From Opitutaceae bacterium (GTDB lineage: Bacteria; Verrucomicrobiota; Verrucomicrobiia; Opitutales; Opitutaceae), in contig JAQTYQ010000013.1 in NCBI GenBank assembly GCA_028688225.1, positions 38,894 to 102,893 on the forward strand: DNA of 64,000 nucleotides, written 5' to 3'. Position 1 is the stretch's first letter; every line of letters begins with the position of its first letter. Below are positions 38,640-46,897 of this stretch, piece by piece. The translations under genes and the position numbers were made by a program. The notes beneath the pieces were generated by a model. That model had not been told where the DNA came from. It searched no databases and saw nothing but the letters and a program-made list of their open reading frames with translations.

Positions 38640-39617
38640 ATTGCGGAGGCGACGGTTGATGCCAAAGCAAGCCCAGCGGCGCACCGTTGCCGGCGTTGGG
38701 TGACGGCAAGCATCATTCTGGCCGCCTGGTCGGTCACGGCCCTGCCGGCCGCCGGCTCCGATCCCGTGACTGCGCTGGCCGCCCGCTCGCTCCTGTTGGA
38801 CGCCCAGACTTTCGGCCCGACAGTGATCGCCGTCGGGGCCGGCGGCCACATCCTGCGCTCCGCTGACGGCGGCTCCACCTGGGAGCTGGCCCGGGTGCCG
38901 GCCCAGGCCACGCTGACCGGCATCCACTTTCCCGATGACCGGCACGGCTGGGCGGTGGGCCATGACGCCCTCATCCTGCACTCCGAGGACGGCGGCCTGA
39001 CCTGGGCCCGGCAGTATCAAGGAGAAAACCTGCAGGATTCCTTTCTCGATGTCTGTTTTCTGGATGCGCAGACCGGCTTTGCCGTGGGTGCCTACGGCCT
39101 GTTTCTCGCCACCGCCGATGGCGGCCGCACCTGGTCGCCCCGCCGCATCATCGAGGAGGATTATTTCCTCAACCGCATCAGCGCCGGCCCCGGCGGCACG
39201 CTGTATATCGCCGGGGAGCACGGCACGCTGATGCGGTCCACCGATCGCGGCGCCACCTGGGTGCCGATTCCTGCGCCCTACGACGGCTCGTTCTATGGCC
39301 TGCTTCCGCTCGGCCCGAAGGCGCTGCTGGCATGCGGCCTGCGCGGGCGCATCTATCGCTCCGAGGATGACGGCGACACCTGGCAGCCGGTGCCAAACGA
39401 GCAGCGCGTGCTGCTGGCGACCGCCGGGCGGTTGCGCAGCGGACTCATCGTCCTGGCCGGGCAGGCCCGCGTGTTTTTGGTAAGCCGGGACGATGGCCGG
39501 AGTTTCGCGCCCTGGTCGCCCGGCCTGACCACCGGCGTGGCCGAGCTGGTCGTGGCGCCCGATGGCGGCCTGCTGGCCTTCGGCGAGGAGGGCGTGATCC
39601 ACCTGCCGGCCCCCTAG
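38568..39617 (+). CDS. YCF48-like beta-propeller protein
   Basis: The 349-residue product has a hydrophobic signal-like stretch at about 45-65 (VTASIILAAWSVTALPAAG) and then at least six BNR/Asp-box-type repeats: RSADGGSTW, HSEDGGLTW, ATADGGRTW, RSTDRGATW, RSEDDGDTW and SRDDGRSF. The first about 25 residues are encoded by a palindromic repeat, so the true start may be further in, for example GTG at 38700. YCF48-type propellers assist photosystem II in cyanobacteria, but relatives beside DUF1302/DUF1329 and RND genes occur in heterotrophs. It is probably periplasmic and part of this system. Confidence 0.8.
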   Translation: MRCTPQVEPAVPGGLQPAGTAGSTIAEATVDAKASPAAHRCRRWVTASIILAAWSVTALPAAGSDPVTALAARSLLLDAQTFGPTVIAVGAGGHILRSADGGSTWELARVPAQATLTGIHFPDDRHGWAVGHDALILHSEDGGLTWARQYQGENLQDSFLDVCFLDAQTGFAVGAYGLFLATADGGRTWSPRRIIEEDYFLNRISAGPGGTLYIAGEHGTLMRSTDRGATWVPIPAPYDGSFYGLLPLGPKALLACGLRGRIYRSEDDGDTWQPVPNEQRVLLATAGRLRSGLIVLAGQARVFLVSRDDGRSFAPWSPGLTTGVAELVVAPDGGLLAFGEEGVIHLPAP

Positions 39618-39733
39618 CCCGCATCTTTCACAGTCTCCGCCGCCGCCATGACTACTGCCAGCCCTTGATCAAAGCGCCGCCAGCAGTCCCACGCGATGCG
39701 GGCTATAAGCAAAACCACTCCTAAAAAGCCTTA

Positions 39734-39761
39734 ATTCATTACCAATGAATATATTATTCAT
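39734..39761. promoter_or_regulatory. Operator-like array of ATTCAT half-sites
   Basis: Three half-sites in alternating orientation (ATTCAT at 39734, ATGAAT at 39745, ATTCAT at 39756) are spaced exactly 11 bases apart. They form two overlapping palindromes, ATTCATT-ACC-AATGAAT and ATGAATA-TAT-TATTCAT. The surrounding sequence is AT-rich, which is unusual here, and lies about 155 bases before the RND gene. A repressor or activator site is likely; the regulator is unknown. Confidence 0.5.
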
Positions 39762-39916
39762 CAAATCGCCCTCGAAGGAATGTCCAGGGATCGGCCATTT
39801 CAAAGGGCGGTTTTGCCTAAGCCCGGCTAGCAGAAGCCGGGAAAAACGCAGCCGGGGCTCAGTTCAGACTGTTGCCTGTCGTCAGGAAGAGTGGAGTGTG
39901 AAAAAGCCGGGCTAAG

Positions 39917-42283
39917 GTGAAGGCCACCATCGAGCGTTTCAGCGATTGGATTTTCGGCCACCGGGCCCCCCTGGTGATCGTCTTTGGCCTGCTCACGGTG
40001 GTGGTCGGCTGGTTTGCCGCCCATCTGAAAATCGATGCCAGCTTCAACAAGGGCATCCCCCTCGAACATCCCTACATCCGCACTTTCATCAAATATCAGA
40101 GCGAGTTCGGCGGCGCCAACCGCGTGATGATCGCCCTCATGGCCCGGGAGGGCGACATCTTCACGCCGGAGTTCTTTACGCAGCTCAAGCAAGTCACGGA
40201 TGATGTCTTCTTTCTGCCCGGCGTCGACCGGGCCCAGGTGCAGTCGCTGTTTACGCCCAATGTCCGCTACACCGAGGTGATTGAAGACGGCTTTTCCGGC
40301 GGCAATGTCATTCCGCCCGACTTCCAGCCCACGCCGGCGGGCCTGGCCGGTGTGCGGCAGAATGTGATCAAGTCGGGCAAGATCGGCCAGCTCGTGGCCA
40401 ACGATTTCAGCGGCGCCATCGTCAGCGCGCAACTGCAGGAGGTCGACCCCGCCACCGGGGAAAAGCTCGACTACCAGCGCGTCGCCCGGGCGCTGGAGGA
40501 TATTCGCACCCGGGTGGAGCGGGACAGCGGCGGCGCCGTGCGGGTGCACATCATCGGGTTTGCCAAAGTCATGGGTGACATCGGGGAGGGCGTGCGGGGC
40601 GTGCTCGTGTTGTTCGGCGTGTCCATCATCGTGACCGCCCTGTTGGTCTGGTATTACGCGGGCCGCTGGAAAATCTCCGGTGCGCCCGTGCTCTGCTCGC
40701 TGATCGCGGTGATCTGGCAGCTCGGACTGCTGACCGCGCTGGGCTACGGCATCGATCCGCTCTCGATCCTCGTCCCGTTTCTAGTCTTCGCCATCGGCGT
40801 GAGCCACGGCGTGCAGATGATGCGCGCCTTCCGCACCGCGGTTTTTTCTGGCTGCGACACCGGCCTGGCCGCCGCCAAGAGCGCCTTTGCCCAACTGGTC
40901 GTGCCCGGCGGCGTCGCGCTGATCACCGACACGATCGGTTTTCTCACGATTCTCGTGATCAAGATCGAATCGATCCGCGAGCTGGCGATCGCAGCGAGCC
41001 TCGGCGTGGGCGTCATTCTCATCACCAATCTGTTCCTGCTGCCCATCATCCTCTCGTCGTTGCGCCTGCCGCCGGCCTACGGCGCGTGGGTGGCGCGACG
41101 CCGCGCCGGCACGGAGCGGATGTGGGCGCGCATTTCGGAGGAAATGAAGCCGGGGCCCTCGCTGATGGTCATCGCGGTGTGCCTCGCCGTCGGGGTTTGG
41201 GGCTGGTACCAGTCGCGGCAGATCAAGATCGGCGATTTGTTTGCCGGCGTGCCGGAGCTGCGCCAGGACTCCCGCTACAATCGCGACACCCGGATCATCA
41301 TCAGCAAGTTCAGCATCGGCGTGGATATCATCTCCGTCATCGTCGAAACGGTCCCCAACGGCTGCGTCGATCATGACGTGATGGCGCTCATGGAGCAGTT
41401 CGAAGCGCACCTGCGAGCCGTGCCCGGCGTGCAGTCCGTCCTTTCCCTCTCCTCGGCGGCCAAGATCGTCAACGCCGGCTGGAACGAAGGCTCGCTCAAG
41501 TGGCGCATCCTGCCGCGCAACCGGCAGGCGCTGGCGCTGGCCATCACGCCGATCGATACGGCCACCGGCCTCCTCAACGCCGACGGCAGCGCCCTCCCGG
41601 TCATGATCTTTCTCACCGACCACAAGGCCGAGACGCTGCGCGGCGTCACCAATGCGGTAAAGGCCTTCAGCGCCGCCCACCCCTCGCCCAAGGCGAAATT
41701 CCTGCTCGCCAGCGGCACCGACGGCGTCATGGCCGCGACCAACGAGGTGGTGCAGGCCGCGCAGTTTCCGATCATCGCCTGGGTCTTCGGCGCGGTGATC
41801 GCGTTGTGCTTGGTCACCTTCCGCTCGGTGCGCGCCACACTCTGCATCGTGCTGCCCCTGGCCATCGTCAGTTACCTGGGCTACGCGCTCATGGTCTACC
41901 TGGACATCGGCCTGAAGACTTCGACCCTGCCGGTGGTCGCGCTGGGCGTGGGCATCGGGGTGGACTACGGCATCTACCTCTTCGCCCGGCTGCAAAAGGC
42001 GCTGCAGGATGGCGAATATTTCGAGGACGCCATGTTCGTGGCCTTCAAGGAAACCGGCAGTTCCATCCTCTTCACCGGCCTCACCCTCGCGATCGGCGTG
42101 AGCCTGTGGGTTTTCTCCGACCTCAAGTTTCAGGCCGATATGGGCCTGCTTCTGACCTTCATGTTTCTGGTCAACATGATCGGCGCCCTGCTGCTGCTGC
42201 CGGCGATGGCGCGCTGGCTCTACCGGCATCACCGGAGGAAGAGCGTGAGTACCCACCCCTTTGGCCCGCAGCCAGCCGGGTGA
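39917..42283 (+). CDS. RND superfamily exporter (MMPL/HpnN-like)
   Basis: The 788-residue protein has the 12-helix RND layout: one helix at about 15-33, a periplasmic loop of about 190 residues, five helices, and the same again in the second half. Helix four and ten segments FAIGVSHGVQMM and GVGIGVDYGIYLFARL are the usual RND sites. The size, with no coupled membrane-fusion protein or TolC gene, fits the hydrophobe exporter subgroup. It starts with GTG at 39917. With DUF1302, DUF1329 and the YCF48-like gene upstream it probably moves a lipid-like substrate through the envelope. Confidence 0.85.
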   Translation: MKATIERFSDWIFGHRAPLVIVFGLLTVVVGWFAAHLKIDASFNKGIPLEHPYIRTFIKYQSEFGGANRVMIALMAREGDIFTPEFFTQLKQVTDDVFFLPGVDRAQVQSLFTPNVRYTEVIEDGFSGGNVIPPDFQPTPAGLAGVRQNVIKSGKIGQLVANDFSGAIVSAQLQEVDPATGEKLDYQRVARALEDIRTRVERDSGGAVRVHIIGFAKVMGDIGEGVRGVLVLFGVSIIVTALLVWYYAGRWKISGAPVLCSLIAVIWQLGLLTALGYGIDPLSILVPFLVFAIGVSHGVQMMRAFRTAVFSGCDTGLAAAKSAFAQLVVPGGVALITDTIGFLTILVIKIESIRELAIAASLGVGVILITNLFLLPIILSSLRLPPAYGAWVARRRAGTERMWARISEEMKPGPSLMVIAVCLAVGVWGWYQSRQIKIGDLFAGVPELRQDSRYNRDTRIIISKFSIGVDIISVIVETVPNGCVDHDVMALMEQFEAHLRAVPGVQSVLSLSSAAKIVNAGWNEGSLKWRILPRNRQALALAITPIDTATGLLNADGSALPVMIFLTDHKAETLRGVTNAVKAFSAAHPSPKAKFLLASGTDGVMAATNEVVQAAQFPIIAWVFGAVIALCLVTFRSVRATLCIVLPLAIVSYLGYALMVYLDIGLKTSTLPVVALGVGIGVDYGIYLFARLQKALQDGEYFEDAMFVAFKETGSSILFTGLTLAIGVSLWVFSDLKFQADMGLLLTFMFLVNMIGALLLLPAMARWLYRHHRRKSVSTHPFGPQPAG

Positions 42284-42344
42284 TTTCCCGCCCTTTTTTC
42301 ACCTCCGCCCTTGCCTGCCGCGGCCGGGCGCTTAAGCTGCGTAC

Positions 42345-42632
42345 ATGAACGCAAGCCCGATCTTGTACATCAAGCGCGGGTGCCCCTACTGCCGCCAAGC
42401 CGCCGCGTTCTTCTCCACCCACGGGATCGAGGTCGAAATCCGGGACGTCTCGAAGAGCCAGGCGCACATGCAACGGCTCATCGAGGCGAGCGACCAGGGG
42501 AACGTCCCGACTTTCGTCTACGGCGATTTCGTCGTCGCGGATTTCAGCGTCGACGAGTTGCTCGACGAGCTCGCCGAGCGGCCGGACATCCGCCGGCGGC
42601 TCGGACTCGGCGACAACGACGACGAGACCTAA
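42345..42632 (+). CDS. Glutaredoxin family protein
   Basis: The 95-residue protein has the thioredoxin-fold start ILYIKRGCPYCRQAAAFF with the redox motif CPYC (13-16), a cis-Pro in NVPTF, and a shortened C-terminal helix with an acidic tail. It would reduce disulfides or glutathionylated proteins in the cytoplasm. Its TAA stop leads straight into a family E repeat that fills the whole gap to the next gene. Confidence 0.9.
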   Translation: MNASPILYIKRGCPYCRQAAAFFSTHGIEVEIRDVSKSQAHMQRLIEASDQGNVPTFVYGDFVVADFSVDELLDELAERPDIRRRLGLGDNDDET

Positions 42633-42717
42633 GGAATTTGTCGACAGAGCACCGGCATTGCGGAGAGTATCTCCCCGTATTTCCCACCGCGTTCCCTCCC
42701 CCGGCCGACAAATTCCT
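42632..42717. repeat. Family E element, copy 1 (86 bp)
   Basis: Perfect 12-base terminal inverted repeats AGGAATTTGTCG and CGACAAATTCCT bound this element. It begins on the last base of the glutaredoxin stop codon and ends one base before the ATG of the AI-2E permease. A second complete copy is at 60388-60476 and a solo end is at 38543. No protein can be encoded, so it is MITE-like or REP-like. Confidence 0.8.
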
Positions 42718-43854
42718 ATGACCCCCGACTCCCGTTTCCTGTCCGATGGGCAGCGCCGGCTGGTGGGTTTCGCCCTCGCCCTGTTTGCCCTCCTGCTCAG
42801 CGTCGCCCTGCTGGCCTTGGTCATTTGGGCGCTGGGCTGGCTGGTCGGACGGTTTGCCGGCGTGCTCTGGCCGCTGGCGGTGGCCGGCATCCTCGCGCTG
42901 ATTCTGCGGCCGGTGGTCGACGTGATCGAAAGGCGGCTGAAGCTCCGCCGCTTGGCGGCCGTCATCGTTCTCTATGTTCTCTTTCTGTTATCCGTCGGCG
43001 GGCTGGCCCTGTTGCTCGTGCCGCCGCTGGCCCGGCAGATCATCGATTTCGTCTCTTTTCTGCCCACGTTGTGGGCCCGGACGCTGGCTTATGTCGAACA
43101 GGGGTATCCCGCGTGGAGGGAGCTCGGCCAGCGCTATCTGGACAGTCCGGCGGTGCGCAACCTCCTCCAGTCCCTGCTGGCTGAGTTTCAGGCGCTGGCC
43201 ACCCAGGCCCTGCCCTCGCTCCGGGCCGCCGGCACGGGCGTGCTCAATGTGTTCGGTTTTATCGCCGGCCTTGCGATCATCCCGATCTATCTGTTTTTCT
43301 TCCTGCTTTCGCGCGGCGAGCCCACCGACCGCCTGGCCGGGCACCTCCCCTTTCTCAGCGCCGGCATGCGCGACGACTTCATTTTTCTCGCTCGGGAATT
43401 CGTGGGTATCGTCGTGGCATTTTTCCGGGGGCAGCTCCTTATCGGCCTGATCATGGGCGGGCTGCTCGCGCTGGGCTTCTCCCTCGTTGGTCTCCGGTTC
43501 GGGCTGTTCGTCGGACTGGCGCTCGGATTGCTCAATATTGTGCCCTACCTTGGCACCATCATCGGCCTGGGCGCGGCCTTGCCGCTCGCGTTTTTCCAGC
43601 CCGATGGCGGGAGCGTCACGGTGGGTCTGGTGCTGCTGGTGTTTGTGCTCGTGCAGGCCGTCGAAGGCTGGTTTCTGACTCCGAGGATCATGGGCCGCCA
43701 GACCGGCCTGCACCCCGCGGTCATCATTGTCGCGATCTTTTTCTGGGGCACGGCCCTCGGTGGCGTGTTGGGCATGATCCTGGCCATCCCGCTCACGGCC
43801 TTTTTCGCCACCGCCTGGCGGCTGGCAAAACGGAAGTATTTCGCGGCCGCGTAG
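42718..43854 (+). CDS. AI-2E family membrane transporter
   Basis: The 378-residue protein has about eight membrane helices, arranged as in the PerM/TqsA family: paired N-terminal helices, a large loop at about 110-160, and the C-terminal block with the family segments ALGLLNIVPYLGTIIGLG and GWFLTPRIMGRQTGLHP. Members export autoinducer-2 in enterobacteria, but most have unknown substrates, so quorum sensing should not be assumed. No luxS or other AI-2 gene is seen. The ATG directly abuts a repeat element, so its ribosome-binding region is repeat-derived. Confidence 0.85.
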   Translation: MTPDSRFLSDGQRRLVGFALALFALLLSVALLALVIWALGWLVGRFAGVLWPLAVAGILALILRPVVDVIERRLKLRRLAAVIVLYVLFLLSVGGLALLLVPPLARQIIDFVSFLPTLWARTLAYVEQGYPAWRELGQRYLDSPAVRNLLQSLLAEFQALATQALPSLRAAGTGVLNVFGFIAGLAIIPIYLFFFLLSRGEPTDRLAGHLPFLSAGMRDDFIFLAREFVGIVVAFFRGQLLIGLIMGGLLALGFSLVGLRFGLFVGLALGLLNIVPYLGTIIGLGAALPLAFFQPDGGSVTVGLVLLVFVLVQAVEGWFLTPRIMGRQTGLHPAVIIVAIFFWGTALGGVLGMILAIPLTAFFATAWRLAKRKYFAAA

Positions 43855-43960
43855 GAGGAAGCTGGGCGGCCGCAGAATTTCCCTGCCGGCCGTGCTGGTG
43901 CCCGGTGCGGCCGATTGGTTTTGAAGTTCAAAGCTGAAGACTTGTCGCTGATCCCTTCGC

Positions 43961-44971
43961 ATGTCCTGGGATGTTCAGTTCCGCCACGGGGTCTGGCTGC
44001 CGCAGGCCGGTTGGTGGCTGGACGCGCACCGCCCGGTCGCGCGATCCTTCGTCTCACACGCCCATTCCGACCACGTCGCCCGTCACCGGGAAATCCTCTG
44101 CTCTGCCGGCACGGCCCGGCTGATGCGGGCGCGGCTGCCCGCCGCCCGGGTCGAGCATGTGCTGCCCTTCGGGCAGCCCGAGCGGCTGGCGGCCGCCATC
44201 ACGGTGACCTTGCATCCCGCGGGTCACATCTTCGGGTCGGCCCAGTGCCTGCTGGCCCACGACCGGCACGGAACGCTGCTTTACACCGGCGATTTCAAGC
44301 TGCGGCCGGGACTTTCCGCCGAGCCGTGCGCCACTCCCCCCGCCGACGTGCTGATCATGGAGACCACCTTCGGCCGGCCCGGCTATGTCTTTCCGCCGGC
44401 CGAATCTGTGCTGGCGGACATCGCGGAGTTCTGCCGGCAGACGGTCGCCGACGGCACCACGCCCGTCCTTTTCGGCTACAGCCTCGGCAAAAGCCAGGAA
44501 CTGCTGCAGGGCCTGGCCTCGGCGCAATTGCCGGTCATGCTGCATCCGCAGACCTACAAGCTCACGCGGGTTTACGAGGAGTTGGGACTGAAATTTCCTC
44601 CCTACCGCGTGTTCGACGCCGCCGAGATCGCGGGGCACGTCGTCATCTGCCCGCCGCAGTCAGGCCGCTCGGTTTTCCTGCAGGGCATCCCCCGGCGCCG
44701 TACCGCCGCCGTCACCGGCTGGGCGCTCGATGCCGGAGCCGTCTATCGCTACCAGTGCGATGTCGTCTTCCCGTTGTCCGACCATGCGGATTTCCCCGGC
44801 CTGCTGGCCTTTGTCGACCGCGTCCGGCCGCGGCTGGTTTACACGCTGCACGGTTTTGCCCAGGAGTTCGCCCGGACGCTGCGCGCCCGTGGATTCGAAG
44901 CCTGGGCGCTGGGGGCGCCTAATCAGCTGGATCTCGGCTTGGCCGATGGATCAGGCGGAATCGATCGATGA
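43961..44971 (+). CDS. MBL-fold exonuclease, ligase-associated type
   Basis: The 336-residue protein has the SNM1-like beta-CASP metallo-beta-lactamase layout: SFVSHAHSDH metal motif (near 29-38), HPAGHIFGSAQ, LYTGDFKLR, METTFGRPGY and FPLSDHADFP. It resembles the exonuclease usually coupled with an ATP-dependent DNA ligase and a helicase for break repair. Those partners are not adjacent here, so it acts alone or with genes elsewhere. It overlaps the following open frame slightly, but the true start of that gene is 93 bases on. Confidence 0.85.
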   Translation: MSWDVQFRHGVWLPQAGWWLDAHRPVARSFVSHAHSDHVARHREILCSAGTARLMRARLPAARVEHVLPFGQPERLAAAITVTLHPAGHIFGSAQCLLAHDRHGTLLYTGDFKLRPGLSAEPCATPPADVLIMETTFGRPGYVFPPAESVLADIAEFCRQTVADGTTPVLFGYSLGKSQELLQGLASAQLPVMLHPQTYKLTRVYEELGLKFPPYRVFDAAEIAGHVVICPPQSGRSVFLQGIPRRRTAAVTGWALDAGAVYRYQCDVVFPLSDHADFPGLLAFVDRVRPRLVYTLHGFAQEFARTLRARGFEAWALGAPNQLDLGLADGSGGIDR

Positions 44972-45063
44972 GGGCGGCCGCAAAGTTCCTTGCCTTTGGT
45001 GGCGAAAAAATCCTTATCACCCGCACCTTGCTGAGATTCTGCGGTCAGAGCCTGTTACGTTCC

Positions 45064-45861
45064 ATGCGATTCAATTTCCGATCCCGCCTGCTCTCTCTCC
45101 TCGCCCTGGCCGCCATGCCGCATCCGTCCGCCCACGCCGCGCCCTTCATCGCCTTCGGCAACGGCGAGACCCTGACCTACCGGGTTTCGTGGGGCATCTT
45201 TTTTCATGCCGGCGACATCGTCATCGCGGCACACAAGGAGAAGGATGCCAGCGGCGCCGAGGTGTTTCGCATCACGACCGACACCGCCACCCACGGCTTC
45301 ATCCGCAGCTTTTACACCTATAACAACCGGGCCGAGGCCGTCATCGACCAAAAGACGGGCCGGGTCGTCCTCATGCGGGAAAAGGGCTCCGACGGCAAGC
45401 ACCACACCGACACGGAGACCACCTTCGATTACGACCGGAAGATCGCCCATTTTGTCGACCATTACCGTCCCGGACGTTCCCGCGATGTCGCCATTCCTGA
45501 CGGCGATCCCATCGACCTCATCAGCGCCCTGGTGCAGACCCGCGACTGGAACCTCCAGCCCGGGCAGAAGAAAGACGTGCTGGTCAATTTCAGCGATGAG
45601 TTCTTTCCGCTCGCGATCCATGCCGTCCGCTATGAGGAGGTGTACACGCCGCGCGACACTTATCAGGCGCTCATGTTGGTGCCGCGCATGGAGCAGAACC
45701 CCAAGGGCATCTTCAAGCGCGGCGGCGAATTCAAGGTGTGGATTTCCCAAAAAGGACAGAAACTCCCCGTGAAGATGCAACTCAAGCTTCCGTTCGGTTC
45801 CGCCGTCCTCCTGCTGGCGAAATACACGCCGGCGGCCGCGCCCGCCGAATCCGGCGGATGA
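45064..45861 (+). CDS. DUF3108 family envelope protein
   Basis: The 265-residue protein begins with a signal peptide (RLLSLLALAAM, cleavage near AHAA). The body is beta-rich and fits DUF3108 (ETLTYRVSWGIFFHAGDIVI at the start, and KIAHFVDHYRPGRSRDVAIP). Function is unknown; the family is often near lipopolysaccharide or glycosyltransferase genes, and GT9 follows here after 54 bases. The frame opens 32 codons earlier, but the ATG at 45064 gives the standard signal peptide. Confidence 0.8.
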   Translation: MRFNFRSRLLSLLALAAMPHPSAHAAPFIAFGNGETLTYRVSWGIFFHAGDIVIAAHKEKDASGAEVFRITTDTATHGFIRSFYTYNNRAEAVIDQKTGRVVLMREKGSDGKHHTDTETTFDYDRKIAHFVDHYRPGRSRDVAIPDGDPIDLISALVQTRDWNLQPGQKKDVLVNFSDEFFPLAIHAVRYEEVYTPRDTYQALMLVPRMEQNPKGIFKRGGEFKVWISQKGQKLPVKMQLKLPFGSAVLLLAKYTPAAAPAESGG

Positions 45862-45915
45862 GTTTCGGCCGCGGATTTCACCGGATCCGCCCGGATTGGT
45901 TTTTTGCCGGAAATC

Positions 45916-46836
45916 ATGAGAATCCTCGTCCTCAAGGGTGGGGCCATTGGTGACTTTCTGGTCACCCTGCCGGCGCTGGGTCTCTTGCGCTCGAAATGGC
46001 CCGACGCCCGCATCGAACTGGTGGGCAACGCCCGCGCCGCCGCGCTGGGCGTGGGCGGCGGCTATCTCGATGCCGTGCATTCCCAGCACGAGGCCCGCTG
46101 GAGCGCGCTGTTCGGCGCCACGCCCCTGCCGGCGGCGCTGTCCGCCTGGCTGGCGGAATTCGACCTGGTGCTCAACTACTGGCCGGACCCGGACGGGCTG
46201 CTGGGCCGCCGCTTCCCGGTGCGGGCCGGCCAGCAATACCTTTCCGCTCCGGCCACGCCCACGCTGGCCCCCGCGGCCCGCCACTTCTGCGAACCCCTGC
46301 GGGCGCTCGGGCTGTCCACGACCGACTACCGCGCCCGGCTCGCCCTGCCCAAATCGGCGGCTGGTCTTCCCGCTTCCCGCTTCGGTCTTGCATCGCGCCA
46401 GCGGCCGCTGGCGATTCATCCGGGTTCCGGTTCGCCGCGCAAGAACTGGCCGGCCGCGCGCTGGCTGGAGCTCATTGGCCGGCTGGAAACGCCGGTGCTC
46501 CTCGTGCTGGGCGAAGCGGAGACGGAGTCGTGGAGCGCACCGTCCCTCGGCCGGCTCCTGCCGCCGTCCGTCGAGGTGTCCCGCAACCTGCCCCTGCTCG
46601 ACCTCGCCGCGCGCCTGGCGCAATGCCGCCTTTTTCTCGGCCACGACAGCGGCCTCAGTCATCTGGCCGCCGCCGTAGGCACGCCGTGTGTCCTGTTGTT
46701 CGGCCCGACCGATCCGGCCATGTGGGCCCCGCCCGGCGGGCACGTGCGCGTCGTCCGCCGCGGCGACACCCTCGACGCCATTACGATGGAGGACGCCGCG
46801 GCTGCGTCGGCCGCCGCCATCGCGGCGATGCGGTGA
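45916..46836 (+). CDS. Glycosyltransferase family 9 (heptosyltransferase-like)
   Basis: The 306-residue protein is a GT-B enzyme of the ADP-heptose:LPS type. The N-terminal RILVLKGGAIGDFLVTLPAL, the nucleotide-binding segment AIHPGSGSPRKNWPAARW and the C-terminal GHDSGLSHLAAAVGTPCVLLFGPTDP are typical. It would add a sugar to the lipopolysaccharide core at the inner membrane. It is short at both ends compared with RfaF. Substrate identity cannot be told from sequence. Confidence 0.88.
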   Translation: MRILVLKGGAIGDFLVTLPALGLLRSKWPDARIELVGNARAAALGVGGGYLDAVHSQHEARWSALFGATPLPAALSAWLAEFDLVLNYWPDPDGLLGRRFPVRAGQQYLSAPATPTLAPAARHFCEPLRALGLSTTDYRARLALPKSAAGLPASRFGLASRQRPLAIHPGSGSPRKNWPAARWLELIGRLETPVLLVLGEAETESWSAPSLGRLLPPSVEVSRNLPLLDLAARLAQCRLFLGHDSGLSHLAAAVGTPCVLLFGPTDPAMWAPPGGHVRVVRRGDTLDAITMEDAAAASAAAIAAMR

Positions 46837-46897
46837 GCTGCCTCCACCCGTCCCCGTTTGACAGTTGATGCAGCGGTGAGATAACAAAGGCCCGAAG

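Noticed and set aside
42718..43854. Quorum-sensing role for the AI-2E family gene
   Set aside because: The family name is historical, most members have unknown substrates and no luxS or lsr gene is present.
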